NCBI RefSeq assembly: GCF_014649795.1
Contig: NZ_BMTS01000001.1
Span: forward strand, 62,001-126,000
Direction: 5' to 3'
DNA length: 64,000 nucleotides
DNA from: Streptomyces melanogenes
GTDB lineage: Bacteria > Actinomycetota > Actinomycetes > Streptomycetales > Streptomycetaceae
Made by a program: the position numbers and the translations under genes. The notes under the pieces are model-generated. The model was not told the origin of the DNA and ran no database searches. It saw only the letters and a program-made list of their open reading frames with translations. Shown here piece after piece: positions 47,582-57,919 of the stretch; position 1 is the stretch's first letter; each line of letters begins with the position of its first letter.

Positions 47582-48831
47582 GAGGAGGTGTCCTTCCCGG
47601 GGGCGGGCGCGGACGAGGTGTCCGCGGGGGAGAGGCCCCGTGCGACGTGGCGGTCCGTGAAGGCGGCGACCGCCCGCCGGACCTCGGTGGTGGCGCCGAG
47701 CCGGGGCAGCGCCTCGATGGCGGCGGCGAAGCAGATCTCGGCCGCCTCCCGCAGTTCGGGGTCGGTGAGCCCGGAGCGGGCCGCGTCGACCCAGAGCGGG
47801 TTGCGCGGCGCGGGCGGTGAACCCGCCCTCTCGGCGAGGGACTTGACGGTCCGGTAGGCGGTCTCGGCCGCCTCCTGGTCGTCGAAGAGCGCGGTGGTCA
47901 CGGCGAGTGGGACGATCCAGCCGTCCTCGCCCGGCTGCGCGTCGATCATGCGCAGCTCCAGGTGCCCGCGCGGTCGCACCGGCGGGAAGAGCGTGGTCAG
48001 GTGGTAGTCGAGGTCCTCGCGGGTGGGGCGGCGCGGCTCGCCCGTGCGCAGCCACTCCCGGAAGGTGAGCCCCTCCGGCGCGTCCCAGGGGCCCTCGTCG
48101 GAGCGGACGCACATCACCGGCGCGTCCAGGACGTGCGCGGCCCAGGCCGCCCGGGGCTCGGCGTCCAGCGGCGGCGCCAGCGAGCGCACCGGGTCGATCG
48201 CGGTCCACACCGCCTGCCGGGAGGAGCGCCAGTCGGTGCGTCTGCCCTCCTGCCAGGGGGAGTTGGCGAACGCGGCCACCAGGACCGCGCCGAGGAGGTG
48301 GGCCAGCCGCCAGCGGCGCCCGAAGCCCAGCGGGCCCGGCTCCTCGTACCCGGCGTCGAGGCAGACCTGGACGGAGGCCGAGGCGCACATCATGGCCCGC
48401 CCGGCCGGGCCCGTCCGGTCGAAGTGGGCTTCCATGGCGTCGTACCGGGGGTCGTGCAGGAACCGGCGCGGCGGCTGCCACGGCTCCTGGCCGAGCCCGG
48501 TGAGTGTGAGGTCCCTGGCGCGAAGAGCGGCCCGGACGGCCGTCAGATCGGCCGCCACGGAGTCGATGCACTCCATGAGGGATTCGGCGGGAAGCGAGCT
48601 GAGCTCCAGCTGGCCGCCGGGTTCGACGGTGAGTGCCGACCGCAGGGGCAGTGCCCTTAACGAGGCGTAGGCGGCGGCGAGTCGATGGTGCTGTACGGGG
48701 AGGTGCGGGTCGTGCAGATCATGGACGAGCCATTCCACTTCGACGCCGACGGCGCGAGGTGGGCCGGTCTTGAAGCAGATACATCGAAGCAGATCATCCG
48801 CTTCCGTTTCTGTGAACTGTCTGGTCAGCAT
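47578..48831 (-). CDS. egtA: Glutamate-cysteine ligase of ergothioneine pathway (EgtA)
   Basis: A 417-aa GCS2-type ligase making gamma-glutamylcysteine for EgtB. The start at 48831 (MLTRQFTETEADDL) has GGGGAAG about 7-13 bases upstream; an ATG at 48912 is a longer alternative. Motifs: VGVEVEWLVHDL (about residues 28-39), TVEPGGQLELSS (about 69-80), MMCASASVQVCLD and FANSPWQEGRRTDWRSSR (core AFANSPWQEGRRT). First gene of egtABCD; no egtE (C-S lyase) follows, as in other streptomycetes. It is divergent from the PARG-like gene. Confidence 0.94.
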   Translation of the reverse strand: MLTRQFTETEADDLLRCICFKTGPPRAVGVEVEWLVHDLHDPHLPVQHHRLAAAYASLRALPLRSALTVEPGGQLELSSLPAESLMECIDSVAADLTAVRAALRARDLTLTGLGQEPWQPPRRFLHDPRYDAMEAHFDRTGPAGRAMMCASASVQVCLDAGYEEPGPLGFGRRWRLAHLLGAVLVAAFANSPWQEGRRTDWRSSRQAVWTAIDPVRSLAPPLDAEPRAAWAAHVLDAPVMCVRSDEGPWDAPEGLTFREWLRTGEPRRPTREDLDYHLTTLFPPVRPRGHLELRMIDAQPGEDGWIVPLAVTTALFDDQEAAETAYRTVKSLAERAGSPPAPRNPLWVDAARSGLTDPELREAAEICFAAAIEALPRLGATTEVRRAVAAFTDRHVARGLSPADTSSAPAPGKDTSS

Positions 48832-48965
48832 GGTCGCTTCCCCAACTCGGGGGCCTTTTCGGTGCACTGTCCCACCTAAGCCACTGCCGTCATCTCGCAC
48901 AAGAGTGCCCATCCGGACGGAAAGTATGTTGCGGGAGTGTCGTCCCGGCGTCAACGATGCTAGAT

Positions 48966-49790
48966 ATGAGTGCACGACTGCGCGACCTCGCGCGCCATAC
49001 CGTGGAGATCACCGAAACCGGAGCGTACGAGGCGCCCGGCGGGGCCACGGTCTCGATCGCCGCCTGGCTGGCGGCGGCCGTCGACGGAACCCGGCTCTTC
49101 GGCCCCGGCCCGGTGCCGGTGACACCCGACTCCGACCGCTCCAGCGTATGCGCGGTGACCGGCGAGAGCAGCCTGGAGGCGGCCCGGCGGCTGGTGGGCG
49201 AGGGCCCCGGCGAGGTGGCCGTGCTGAACTTCGCCTCCGCCCGCAACCCCGGCGGCGGCTTCCTGAACGGCGCGCAGGCCCAGGAGGAGGCGCTGTGCCG
49301 CTCCTCCGCGCTCTACCCGACGCTGCTGACGGCGCCCGGATTCTACGAGCACCACCGCGCCGACCGCGATGTCTTCTACACCGACCGGGTGATCCACTCA
49401 CCCGGTGTGCCGGTCTTCCGGGACGACCGGGGACGGCTGCTGGACGAGCCCTTCCGGGTCGGCTTCCTGACCTCGCCCGCGCCCAACGCGGGAGTGATCC
49501 GCCAGCGCACCCCGGAGGCCGTGGACCGCATCCCGCAGGCCCTGGCGGGCCGCGCCGAGCGCGTGCTGGAGACGGCTGCCGCCTGCGGCTACCGACGCCT
49601 GGTGCTGGGCGCCTGGGGCTGCGGTGTCTTCCGCAACGACCCGGCGGGGGTGGCGGGCGCCTTCCACGCCCACCTGACGGGCGAGGGCCGCTTCGCACGC
49701 CACTTCGACGAGGTCGTCTTCGCGGTCCTGGACCGCACGGCCGGCAGGGCCACGCTGCGGGCCTTCGAGACGGTGTTCGCGCAGGCGTAG
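48966..49790 (+). CDS. Bacterial-type PARG / TIGR02452 macrodomain protein
   Basis: A 274-aa protein (MSARLRD; an ATG at 48957 adds three residues). The diagnostic catalytic stretch is LNFASARNPGGGFLNGAQAQEE (core NPGGGFLNG...QEE, about residues 93-111), the bacterial poly(ADP-ribose) glycohydrolase signature with adjacent glutamates, followed by LCRSSALY, YTDRVIHSPGVPVFR and LGAWGCGVFRND. It would cleave poly(ADP-ribose) or remove ADP-ribose from targets. No ribosome site is obvious, so the message may be leaderless. It shares a 134-bp promoter gap with egtA; a common stress response is possible. Confidence 0.88.
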   Translation: MSARLRDLARHTVEITETGAYEAPGGATVSIAAWLAAAVDGTRLFGPGPVPVTPDSDRSSVCAVTGESSLEAARRLVGEGPGEVAVLNFASARNPGGGFLNGAQAQEEALCRSSALYPTLLTAPGFYEHHRADRDVFYTDRVIHSPGVPVFRDDRGRLLDEPFRVGFLTSPAPNAGVIRQRTPEAVDRIPQALAGRAERVLETAAACGYRRLVLGAWGCGVFRNDPAGVAGAFHAHLTGEGRFARHFDEVVFAVLDRTAGRATLRAFETVFAQA

Positions 49791-49882
49791 CGGGCGCCAT
49801 CGGGTGAGAGTCGCCTCCCCGGCTGCGCCGGACGGCGCAGTATGCGCGGCCCCGGGGGCGGACGGCGGCCAGGCTCGGGGGC

Positions 49883-50926
49883 ATGATCGTCCGAGCCCTC
49901 ACGGCGCTGCTCGCCGCCCTCCTCGCCGTCGCCGCCGTGCCCCCGCCCGCCTCCGCAGCGGAGCCCGCACCGCCCCGCACCGTCTCCGCCTGGCTGCCGT
50001 ACTGGGACCAGGAGGGCGCGTACCAGGACGCCCTGCGCCACGCGGCCCAGCTGCACACCGTCAGCCCGTTCTGGTACCAGGCGATCAGCGCCGAGCGCGT
50101 CGACGGCCACCCGGGCGCGGGCGACCGGCGCATCGTGGACGGGCTGCACGCGGCCGGGATCGCCGTGGTGCCGACCGTCATGGAGACGATGAAGCCCGGC
50201 GTCCTCGCCGCGATCCTCGCCGACCCGGCTCGCCGCGCCGCCCACATCACGGCCCTGCTCGCGGTGGTGGGCAGCCGCTCCTACGACGGCCTGGACATCG
50301 ACTACGAGTCGATCGCCCCGACCGGCGACGCCGGCTACCTCGCGGTTCGCGCGAACTACGCCACGTTCATCACCGAGCTGTGCGAGCGCCTGCACGCCCT
50401 GGCCAAGCAGTGCGTGAGCACCGTCTCGCCGCAGACCGCGACCACCGGGCGCATCTGGGACTACGCGACGATCGGCCGGGCCGCCGACCGGGTGCGGATC
50501 ATGGCGTACGACCGGCACTGGTCGGGCGGTGACCCCGGCCCGCTCGCCGGGGTCGACTGGTACGAGGAGATCCTGCGCCGGGCCACCGCGCTGATCCCGC
50601 CCGCCCGCATCGAGATGGCCCTGCCCGCGTACGGCTGGGACTGGCCCGCCGACGGCGGCGGCCGCGCCAAGCACGTCACCATGCGCGAGGCGGAGGCCCT
50701 GCGCGTCGCCGAGGGCAGGCCGTACCAGCTCGACCCGGTGTCCCAGACCCCGCACTTCGGCTACCAGGACGGGGACACGGCCCGCGAGGTCTGGTACCAG
50801 GACGCCAAGGGCATCGAGGCCGACCTGCCGGTCCTGGCCCGCTACGGCATCCGGAACACCTCCCTGTGGGCCCTCGACTTCGAGGACCCGGGGGTGTGGC
50901 CGGTCCTGGCCAAGCTCAGCCCGTGA
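49883..50926 (+). CDS. Secreted GH18 glycoside hydrolase
   Basis: A 347-aa exported protein (signal peptide to about residue 25, PPASAAE). The GH18 active site DGLDIDYE (residues 135-142) has the full DxxDxDxE with the catalytic Glu. YAWLPYWDQ-type strand 1 (VSAWLPYWDQ) and RIMAYDRHWSGG, LALPAYGWDWP and SLWALDFEDPG-type segments complete the barrel. The compact barrel without carbohydrate-binding domain resembles spore-cortex or chito-oligosaccharide-type GH18 proteins rather than large chitinases. Convergent with the glucosaminidase gene with an 11-bp overlap. Confidence 0.92.
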   Translation: MIVRALTALLAALLAVAAVPPPASAAEPAPPRTVSAWLPYWDQEGAYQDALRHAAQLHTVSPFWYQAISAERVDGHPGAGDRRIVDGLHAAGIAVVPTVMETMKPGVLAAILADPARRAAHITALLAVVGSRSYDGLDIDYESIAPTGDAGYLAVRANYATFITELCERLHALAKQCVSTVSPQTATTGRIWDYATIGRAADRVRIMAYDRHWSGGDPGPLAGVDWYEEILRRATALIPPARIEMALPAYGWDWPADGGGRAKHVTMREAEALRVAEGRPYQLDPVSQTPHFGYQDGDTAREVWYQDAKGIEADLPVLARYGIRNTSLWALDFEDPGVWPVLAKLSP

Positions 50927-53603
50927 CCGTGGCGGTCGGGGTGTTCCACCCCGAGATCCGCAGCCGGGGCGCGGAGCCGTGCAGGTCGGCGGTGCGGTAG
51001 CCGACCGTCAGGGTCGCCGATTCGCCGGGCCAGAGGCTGACCTGGTTGTCCGACCAGTGGACGGGCAGGACCGGGGTGTCCTTGGTGTCCACGAGGTGGA
51101 CGTCGGTGAGCAGCGCCGGGGTCCTGCCCGTCCCCGTGTTGGTGAGCGTGACGGTCGTGGTCGAGGTGCCGTCGCCGCCGGTGGTGGTCGTCGCGGTGGC
51201 GCTCACCTGCGCCTTCGCCATCGCGCTCAGGCCCTTCAGATCGGCGTACGCGGTGGTGGGGGTGTGGTACCAGTCGGTGTGCGCGTAGTCGAGGGCGTCC
51301 GCCTTGGTGGAGAGCCAGTACACATTGCGGCTGACCTCCTTGCCGGTGGCGTCGGTGAGCAGCAGCCGGGCGAGGTAGGTCGTGGAGAGGCCGCTCACGT
51401 GCGCCGGGACGGTCAGCGCGGTCGCCTTCGCCCCGTCGCCGCCCACGGCCACACCGGTCGCCGTCCTGTCGTACTTCTGCGTCCCGTCGGTGGTGAAGAG
51501 GGTCACCCGGGCCGTGAGACCCGACACCGGAGCGTGCGCGCCGTTCACCACGGCGACCGTGCGGTCGTCGTAGGAGTACTGGACGTGCAGCGGCTCGTTC
51601 GCCTTCCTCGCGCCGAAGTACGCGCCGCCCTGGTCGAGATAACGGTCCATCAGCTGCCAGTGCAGGGAGGTCCAGCCGCTGTTGAACATCCAGTAGACGA
51701 CCCCGGTCGCGGGCTTCGAGGCGTCCTTGGAGTTGCGGGCGTACGCCTCGTACTGGGCGCGCACGTTCTCGTACTGGGCGAGCTGCGCCTTGCGCACATA
51801 GTCCTCCAGGCCCGTCGGGGCGCCGTAGCGGCCGGTCAGGGCCGCGTCGTAGAGGGCGAGGGTGGCGAAGGTGGAGGAGGGGGAGCGGTGGTACTGCTTG
51901 GCCGACGGGCTCTTCCAGAGCGTGTCCAGCTCGGCCGGGGACATCATGCGGCGCAGGGTGTCCAGGGTCGGGATGTCGGGGCCCGCGCTGGTCTCGGAGT
52001 TGAAGCCGGTGGCCCCGCCCTCCTGCTTGTTGTACCAGTAGGTGGGCGGCACCCAGTCGTAGGGCCCGGTCATCTTCATGCCCGAACTGCCGGTGATCGG
52101 CGAGGAGTTGTCGGAGGCGGCGGCCACGACCGGGGTCGGCCAGTCGGCCGCCCGCAGCGCGTCCACGTACCCCTTCTCGATCGTCTTGTCCGGCGCGAAG
52201 TCGCTGCCGATCAGGAACGAGATCACGCTGGGGTGGTCGCGCAGCCGGGCCGCCTCGGCGGCCATCGACGCCTTCGCGACCGGGTAGTCCGTCGCCGTCC
52301 ACTTCTCGCCCGGCTCGCTCCCGTTGACCTGCCCCTCCCACTTGTCGCAGCACTCCCAGCCGGGGAGCGTGAGGATGCCGTACCGGTCCGCGAGGTCGAA
52401 GAACTCGTCCGGCTCGATGTGCCCTTCCAGCCGGATGGTGTTGAGGCCCAGGTCGAGCGCGTACTTGAGCCGGTCCTCCACATAGGCGCGGTCCCAGCGA
52501 AGATACTCGTCCGGCGACCAGCCGCCGCCCTTGATCAGCAGCGGGCGGCCGTTCACCGAGTACTGGCGGGCGCCGTCCGCGTTGAGGGGTGCCTTCACGT
52601 CGCGGATGCCGAACGACTCGTGCGCGGTGTCGGAGGGGGTGCCGGAGACCGACGCGGTCAGGTCGAGCCCGTACAGCGCCTGCTCGCCCATCCCGGCGGG
52701 CCACCAGACGTGCGGCGAGGCGAGATGGAGCTGGGGGAAGGCGGTCGGGGTGAAGGTGACCGTCTTCGTCTCGTGTGCGGCGAGCGTGACGTCCTGGCTG
52801 AAGGAGGCCGTGCCGATCGTGCCGGAGACGGTCGTGGTGACCGTGCTCGCCGAGTCGTTGCGCGCCTGGGCCTTCACCGTCAGGTCGGCGGTCGCGAGCG
52901 ACGGCACGGCCAGGGAGGTGACGACGTGCGCGTCCCGCAGCGCCACCGGACCGCCGCGCCGCACCAGCACGTCCCGGACGATGCCCATGTTCTCGTCGGG
53001 CGGCGGCTGGAGCCAGTCGATCCACCCCATGGTGAGGTTCTTCCTGGGATCGTTGGGCTGGACGCGGAAGGCCACGGTGTTGGTGCCGGATTTCACCGTC
53101 GAGGTGATGTCCAGCTCATGGCGGGTGTACGCGCCGGCGACCGTGCCCTTCTCCGCGACCTGCTGCCCGTTGACGAACACGTCGGCGGCCGAGACGACCC
53201 CGCTGAAGTCGAGGTACGTACGGGAGGAGGTGTCCGCGACGGTGAAGTCCGAGCGGTACCACCAGGGGACGGCGAAGTCCGCGGTGGGGATGTTCTTCTG
53301 GTTGGTGGAGTAGAACGGGTCGGCGTACTTGCCCGCCGCGAGCAGGGCCGCGAGGACCGTGGAGCGGGGCCCGGCCGGGTACCAGCCCGCCGCCGGATAG
53401 CCGGGGCTGGAGACGGCCGCGGCCGAGTCGGTGACCTTGGCGGTGGACTGGATGGCGTATCCGGAGAGCGCCATGGTGGAGGGGGCAACTGCCGTGCGGT
53501 CGGCGGGAGTTGCCTGCTGGACCCCCGAGGCGAGCGCGAGGATCAGGGTGAGGGCGGCGGCCGCGGCGGTCCTTCGGCGGACGAGAGGTCGACGGTAGAA
53601 CAC
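50916..53603 (-). CDS. csxA: Exo-beta-D-glucosaminidase (GH2, CsxA-type)
   Basis: An 895-aa secreted enzyme that releases glucosamine from the non-reducing end of chitosan oligosaccharides. Signal peptide to about residue 35 with Arg-rich start. GH2 architecture: galactose-binding-like domain (about 45-220), Ig-like domain, TIM barrel (about 340-640), C-terminal Ig-like domains. By comparison with the Amycolatopsis enzyme, Asp468 in LIGSDFAPD is the acid/base and Glu537 in FNSETSAGPD the nucleophile; use of Asp rather than Glu as acid/base is the mark of glucosaminidases within GH2. A candidate ROK operator (53651-53669) lies 48 bp upstream of the start. Confidence 0.95.
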   Translation of the reverse strand: MFYRRPLVRRRTAAAAALTLILALASGVQQATPADRTAVAPSTMALSGYAIQSTAKVTDSAAAVSSPGYPAAGWYPAGPRSTVLAALLAAGKYADPFYSTNQKNIPTADFAVPWWYRSDFTVADTSSRTYLDFSGVVSAADVFVNGQQVAEKGTVAGAYTRHELDITSTVKSGTNTVAFRVQPNDPRKNLTMGWIDWLQPPPDENMGIVRDVLVRRGGPVALRDAHVVTSLAVPSLATADLTVKAQARNDSASTVTTTVSGTIGTASFSQDVTLAAHETKTVTFTPTAFPQLHLASPHVWWPAGMGEQALYGLDLTASVSGTPSDTAHESFGIRDVKAPLNADGARQYSVNGRPLLIKGGGWSPDEYLRWDRAYVEDRLKYALDLGLNTIRLEGHIEPDEFFDLADRYGILTLPGWECCDKWEGQVNGSEPGEKWTATDYPVAKASMAAEAARLRDHPSVISFLIGSDFAPDKTIEKGYVDALRAADWPTPVVAAASDNSSPITGSSGMKMTGPYDWVPPTYWYNKQEGGATGFNSETSAGPDIPTLDTLRRMMSPAELDTLWKSPSAKQYHRSPSSTFATLALYDAALTGRYGAPTGLEDYVRKAQLAQYENVRAQYEAYARNSKDASKPATGVVYWMFNSGWTSLHWQLMDRYLDQGGAYFGARKANEPLHVQYSYDDRTVAVVNGAHAPVSGLTARVTLFTTDGTQKYDRTATGVAVGGDGAKATALTVPAHVSGLSTTYLARLLLTDATGKEVSRNVYWLSTKADALDYAHTDWYHTPTTAYADLKGLSAMAKAQVSATATTTTGGDGTSTTTVTLTNTGTGRTPALLTDVHLVDTKDTPVLPVHWSDNQVSLWPGESATLTVGYRTADLHGSAPRLRISGWNTPTATVTG

Positions 53604-53650
53604 GGTGGTCTCCCGGCATCCAGGTCAGGCATCAAAGTGAGGAATTCAAA

Positions 53651-53669
53651 GTTAGGAACCCTTACTAAC
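53651..53669. promoter_or_regulatory. Candidate ROK operator upstream of csxA
   Basis: GTTAGGAACCCTTACTAAC is a 19-bp inverted repeat (7 of 9 pairs), preceded by CAAA. It lies in the only gap between divergent-orientation starts near csxA, and shares the AAAGT...TACT layout with the site at 54947-54968. Confidence 0.5.
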
Positions 53670-53704
53670 GCGCATCCCGAAGGTAGAGACCTGAGGAAGC
53701 CATG

Positions 53705-54892
53705 TCAACGACCGGGGTTACCGGAGCGGGTGCGCCGCTCGAACGTCACGTCCCGCGCCGTCCCCAGCGCCGTCGCCACCGCGCCGAGCAGTACCGCGTC
53801 CTCGCCGAGCGAGCTCGGCGCCACCTTGGGGCGCAGCGGCGTCAGGGTGCGCAGGGTCTCCCGTACGGTCCGCAGCAGCAGGTCCGCGCTATGGCCCACG
53901 CCCCCGCCGAGCACCACCAGATCCGGGTCGAGCACCGCGGCGACGGCCGCCACCGTGTGGGCCAGGCGTTCGCCCTCCAGCTCGACCGCCTTGACCGCGG
54001 CGGGATCTCCGGCCCGCGCGGCCTCGAAGACGTCCTTCGCCGTGAGGGGCCCGGCCATGCCGTGCGAGCGCGCCGCCGCCACCACGGCGTCGCCGGAGAC
54101 CGCGTCCTCCAGGGTGTCCGGCTTCTGCCGTCCGGGCCAGGGCAGGAAGCCGATCTCGCCGGCGCCGCCGTGCGCGCCGGTGAAGAGCTGGCCCTCGCTG
54201 ACCACGCCCATGCCGAGGCCGGTGCCGATCATCACGTACACGAAGAGGCGGCTGCCCGCGCCGACGCCGAAGGTGTACTCGCCGAGCGCCGCCAGATTGG
54301 CGTCGTTGTGCACCGCCAGCGGCATCCCGAGCCCGTCGCGCATCCGGTCGAACAGGCCGGGGCGGCCCCAGCCGGGCAGGTGCTGGGCATAGCGGACCCG
54401 CCGCTTCTCCGCGTCGTACACACCGGGCGTGCCGACCACCGCCTGGGCGATCTTCTCCGCGTCCACGCCCGATCCCGCGACGAGCTGGTGGGCGGTGGTG
54501 ACCACCAGATCGGCCATGGTGGAGGAGGTGCGGGCCTGGTTGCGGACCTCCGAGCGGGCCACTACCGCGCCGTCCAGGTCCGCCAGCGCGACCCGCAGCC
54601 AGGCCCGCCCGATGTCGATGCCCAGCGCGTATCCGGCGGTCGGGTCCGGGGCGTAGAGCACCGCGGACCGGCCCCGCTCGGGCGTGTGCGTGCCCGCCTC
54701 GCGGACCAGGCCGGTGGCGGCGAGCGCGGCCAGGGCGCTGGAGACCGTGGGCTTGGACAGACCGCTCTCGCGGGCGAGCTGGGCCCGCGACGAGGGGCCG
54801 CCCGCGCGCAACCGGTCGAGCAGCAGCCGCTCGTTGCTGTTGCGCTGGCGCTGTGGGTTCCAGGGCTGCTCACCCTCGTCGCTGCTGGTCAT
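53705..54892 (-). CDS. ROK-family transcriptional regulator
   Basis: A 395-aa NagC/XylR-type repressor. N-terminal winged HTH (ARESGLSKPTVSSALAALA, about residues 38-56); then a sugar-kinase-like ROK domain with LGIDIGRAWLRVALADLDG, GTPGVYD, VHNDANLAALGE and the truncated zinc/ROK signature VMIGTGLGMGVV followed by HGGAGEIGFLP. The classical C-x-C zinc motif of ROK repressors is replaced. The start is at ATG 54892; ATG 54910 is an alternative. Between csxA (downstream) and an APC permease (divergent), it most likely controls both in response to an amino sugar. Confidence 0.92.
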   Translation of the reverse strand: MTSSDEGEQPWNPQRQRNSNERLLLDRLRAGGPSSRAQLARESGLSKPTVSSALAALAATGLVREAGTHTPERGRSAVLYAPDPTAGYALGIDIGRAWLRVALADLDGAVVARSEVRNQARTSSTMADLVVTTAHQLVAGSGVDAEKIAQAVVGTPGVYDAEKRRVRYAQHLPGWGRPGLFDRMRDGLGMPLAVHNDANLAALGEYTFGVGAGSRLFVYVMIGTGLGMGVVSEGQLFTGAHGGAGEIGFLPWPGRQKPDTLEDAVSGDAVVAAARSHGMAGPLTAKDVFEAARAGDPAAVKAVELEGERLAHTVAAVAAVLDPDLVVLGGGVGHSADLLLRTVRETLRTLTPLRPKVAPSSLGEDAVLLGAVATALGTARDVTFERRTRSGNPGR

Positions 54893-54946
54893 CGCATCAT
54901 TCTCACGCATCGCTCCGGACGGTTTCCCGGCGACCTCTTGACGCCC

Positions 54947-54968
54947 AAAGTAAAGGTACTTAACTTGA
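54947..54968. promoter_or_regulatory. Candidate ROK operator upstream of APC permease
   Basis: AAAGTAAAGGTACTTAACTT contains a perfect AAGTA-N4-TACTT repeat (54948-54961) with a further AACTT half-site. It lies between the divergent ROK regulator and permease genes. Confidence 0.48.
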
Positions 54969-55064
54969 GCACGCCCGGCGCCGGGGCGCACCCCCGCACT
55001 GGCGAAGAACCGCCGCCCGCACCGCCGTTGCCCTCGCGTCCCCCGAGCCCCAGGGAGGTCCCTC

Positions 55065-56504
<1,440 letters not shown>

Positions 56505-56604
56505 GTGCCGTACGGGCGAGTTCCGATGGCCCGGTTCCTGGTTGGGGCGGGGCCAACTCCGCAAGGCCCGCACCGCCCTCGGCAGCATGTCCTACGCTTC
56601 CCCC

Positions 56605-57243
56605 ATGATCCGCGCAGTGGCCTTCGACGTCGGCGAAACCCTCGTACGCGACGACCGCTACTGGGCTTCCTGGGCCGACTGGCTCGACGCCCCCCGGCAC
56701 ACCGTGGCCGCTCTGGTCGGCGCCGTGGTCGCCCAGGGGCGGGACAACGCGGACGCGCTGCGGCTCATCCGGCCGGACATCGACGTGGCTGCGGAGTACG
56801 CGGCTCGCGAGGCCGCCGGGCGGGGCGAGTTCCTGGACGAATCCGATCTGTACCCGGACGTACGCCCCGCTCTGACGGCCTTGCGCGACCGAGGCGTACG
56901 GGTCGTGATCGCCGGAAACCAGACGACTCGCGCCGCCGAACTCCTTCGGGCCCTCCACCTCCCCGCCGACGTGATCGCCACATCCGGCGAGTGGGGCGTG
57001 GCGAAGCCCGCGGCCGACTTCTTCGCCCGAGTCGTCGAGGCCGCGGGGACCGCGCCGGGCGAGACGCTGTACGTCGGCGACCACCCGGCGAACGACGTCG
57101 CTCCCGCCCTCGCCGCGGGCCTGCGAACGGCACACCTGCGGCGGGGCCCGTGGGGCCACCTGTGGGCGGACACGGCGGAGGCGGCTGCGGCGGATTGGCG
57201 GGTCGACTCCCTGGATGACCTTGTGCGGATCGTTACCGGGTAG
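56605..57243 (+). CDS. HAD-family hydrolase
   Basis: A 212-aa phosphatase-like protein. Start at MIRAVAFDVG (56605); an in-frame ATG at 56587 is possible. Motif I FDVGETLVRDD (second Asp of DxD is Glu: D-V-G-E), helical cap (about residues 20-85), motif II VVIAGNQT, motif III Lys in GVAKPAADFF and motif IV VGDHPANDVAPA. The DxGET variant occurs in haloacid-dehalogenase-like subgroups. Substrate unknown. It is followed by accessory-looking genes with decayed neighbours. Confidence 0.88.
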   Translation: MIRAVAFDVGETLVRDDRYWASWADWLDAPRHTVAALVGAVVAQGRDNADALRLIRPDIDVAAEYAAREAAGRGEFLDESDLYPDVRPALTALRDRGVRVVIAGNQTTRAAELLRALHLPADVIATSGEWGVAKPAADFFARVVEAAGTAPGETLYVGDHPANDVAPALAAGLRTAHLRRGPWGHLWADTAEAAAADWRVDSLDDLVRIVTG

Positions 57244-57355
57244 GTCGCGGTGAAACGGCCCCAACTCGGTCTTGGGAAAGGTCTCGAGCGTGCGCCTCGC
57301 CGGTGTCGTGGCCCTGTCTCAGCAAACCGCATCGCGCGCCATCACGGCGGCGAGC

Positions 57356-57847
57356 TCACCCATGCGCTGATGACGGCAGAGCCTCGATGGCGGCTTGCCA
57401 CGGGTACGCTTCGAGGTCGCCGTGCCGGGGCCGGTGCGGGACGAAGCCGTCCTCCCCGAGCAGCACGGTCACACCAGCGCCGCGCAGCGCGTCGACGTGT
57501 CGCGCGATCGCGGGATGCGCGCCTTGGGCGCTGTTCCAATGCGGCAGCGCGACGATCGGCAGGCCGAGCCCGATGCCCTCGGTGATGAGTCCGAGGGCGA
57601 GGGTGTCGCTGACGGCGGTGGCCCATTTGGCAAGGGTGTTGGAGGTCAGCGGGGCGACGAGGAGTGCGTCCGGCGGCGGCAGCACGTCGTCTTGCGAGGG
57701 CAGCTTGCAGTCCACAGCGATCGGCGAGGCCGCGCAAGCGGCCCTTGGTGCTGCCGGTGCCGCAGGCATGAGGACGGAGATCTGGAGGCGCGAGTGGGGC
57801 GATACGGCGATCGGATCCAGCAGGCGTATGGCCACCGGGCAGTGCAC
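57356..57847 (-). pseudogene. N-terminally decayed flavoprotein (phosphopantothenoylcysteine decarboxylase-like)
   Basis: The C-terminal about 110 residues match the small HFCD-type flavoprotein group frequent in streptomycetes: DVLPPPDALLVAPLTSNTLAKWATAVSDTLALGL (core PPPDALLVAPLTSNT), GLGLPIVALPHW and AHPAIARHVDALRGAGVTVL. The first about 50 residues do not look like the expected nucleotide-binding strand and loop (normally VLYVVACGS-type), and no other minus-strand frame supplies it. It therefore looks like a truncated or rearranged remnant; a start at 57769 would retain only the C-terminal half. Convergent with the HAD gene. Confidence 0.7.
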
Positions 57848-57919
57848 AACTACCCTGCCTGGGAGGCAGGCTTCGAGCAGCGGGCGCGCCCGGAGACGTC
57901 CAAGACGAGGTGGCGCCTG

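Noticed and set aside
42266..49900. A secondary-metabolite gene cluster around the uvrA-like and egt genes
   Set aside because: No PKS, NRPS, terpene or RiPP core enzyme is present; egtABCD is a primary protective-thiol pathway.
50979..54392. A 1137-aa plus-strand open frame opposite csxA and the ROK gene
   Set aside because: Low-complexity Arg/Gly/Val-rich translation and clear real genes on the other strand.
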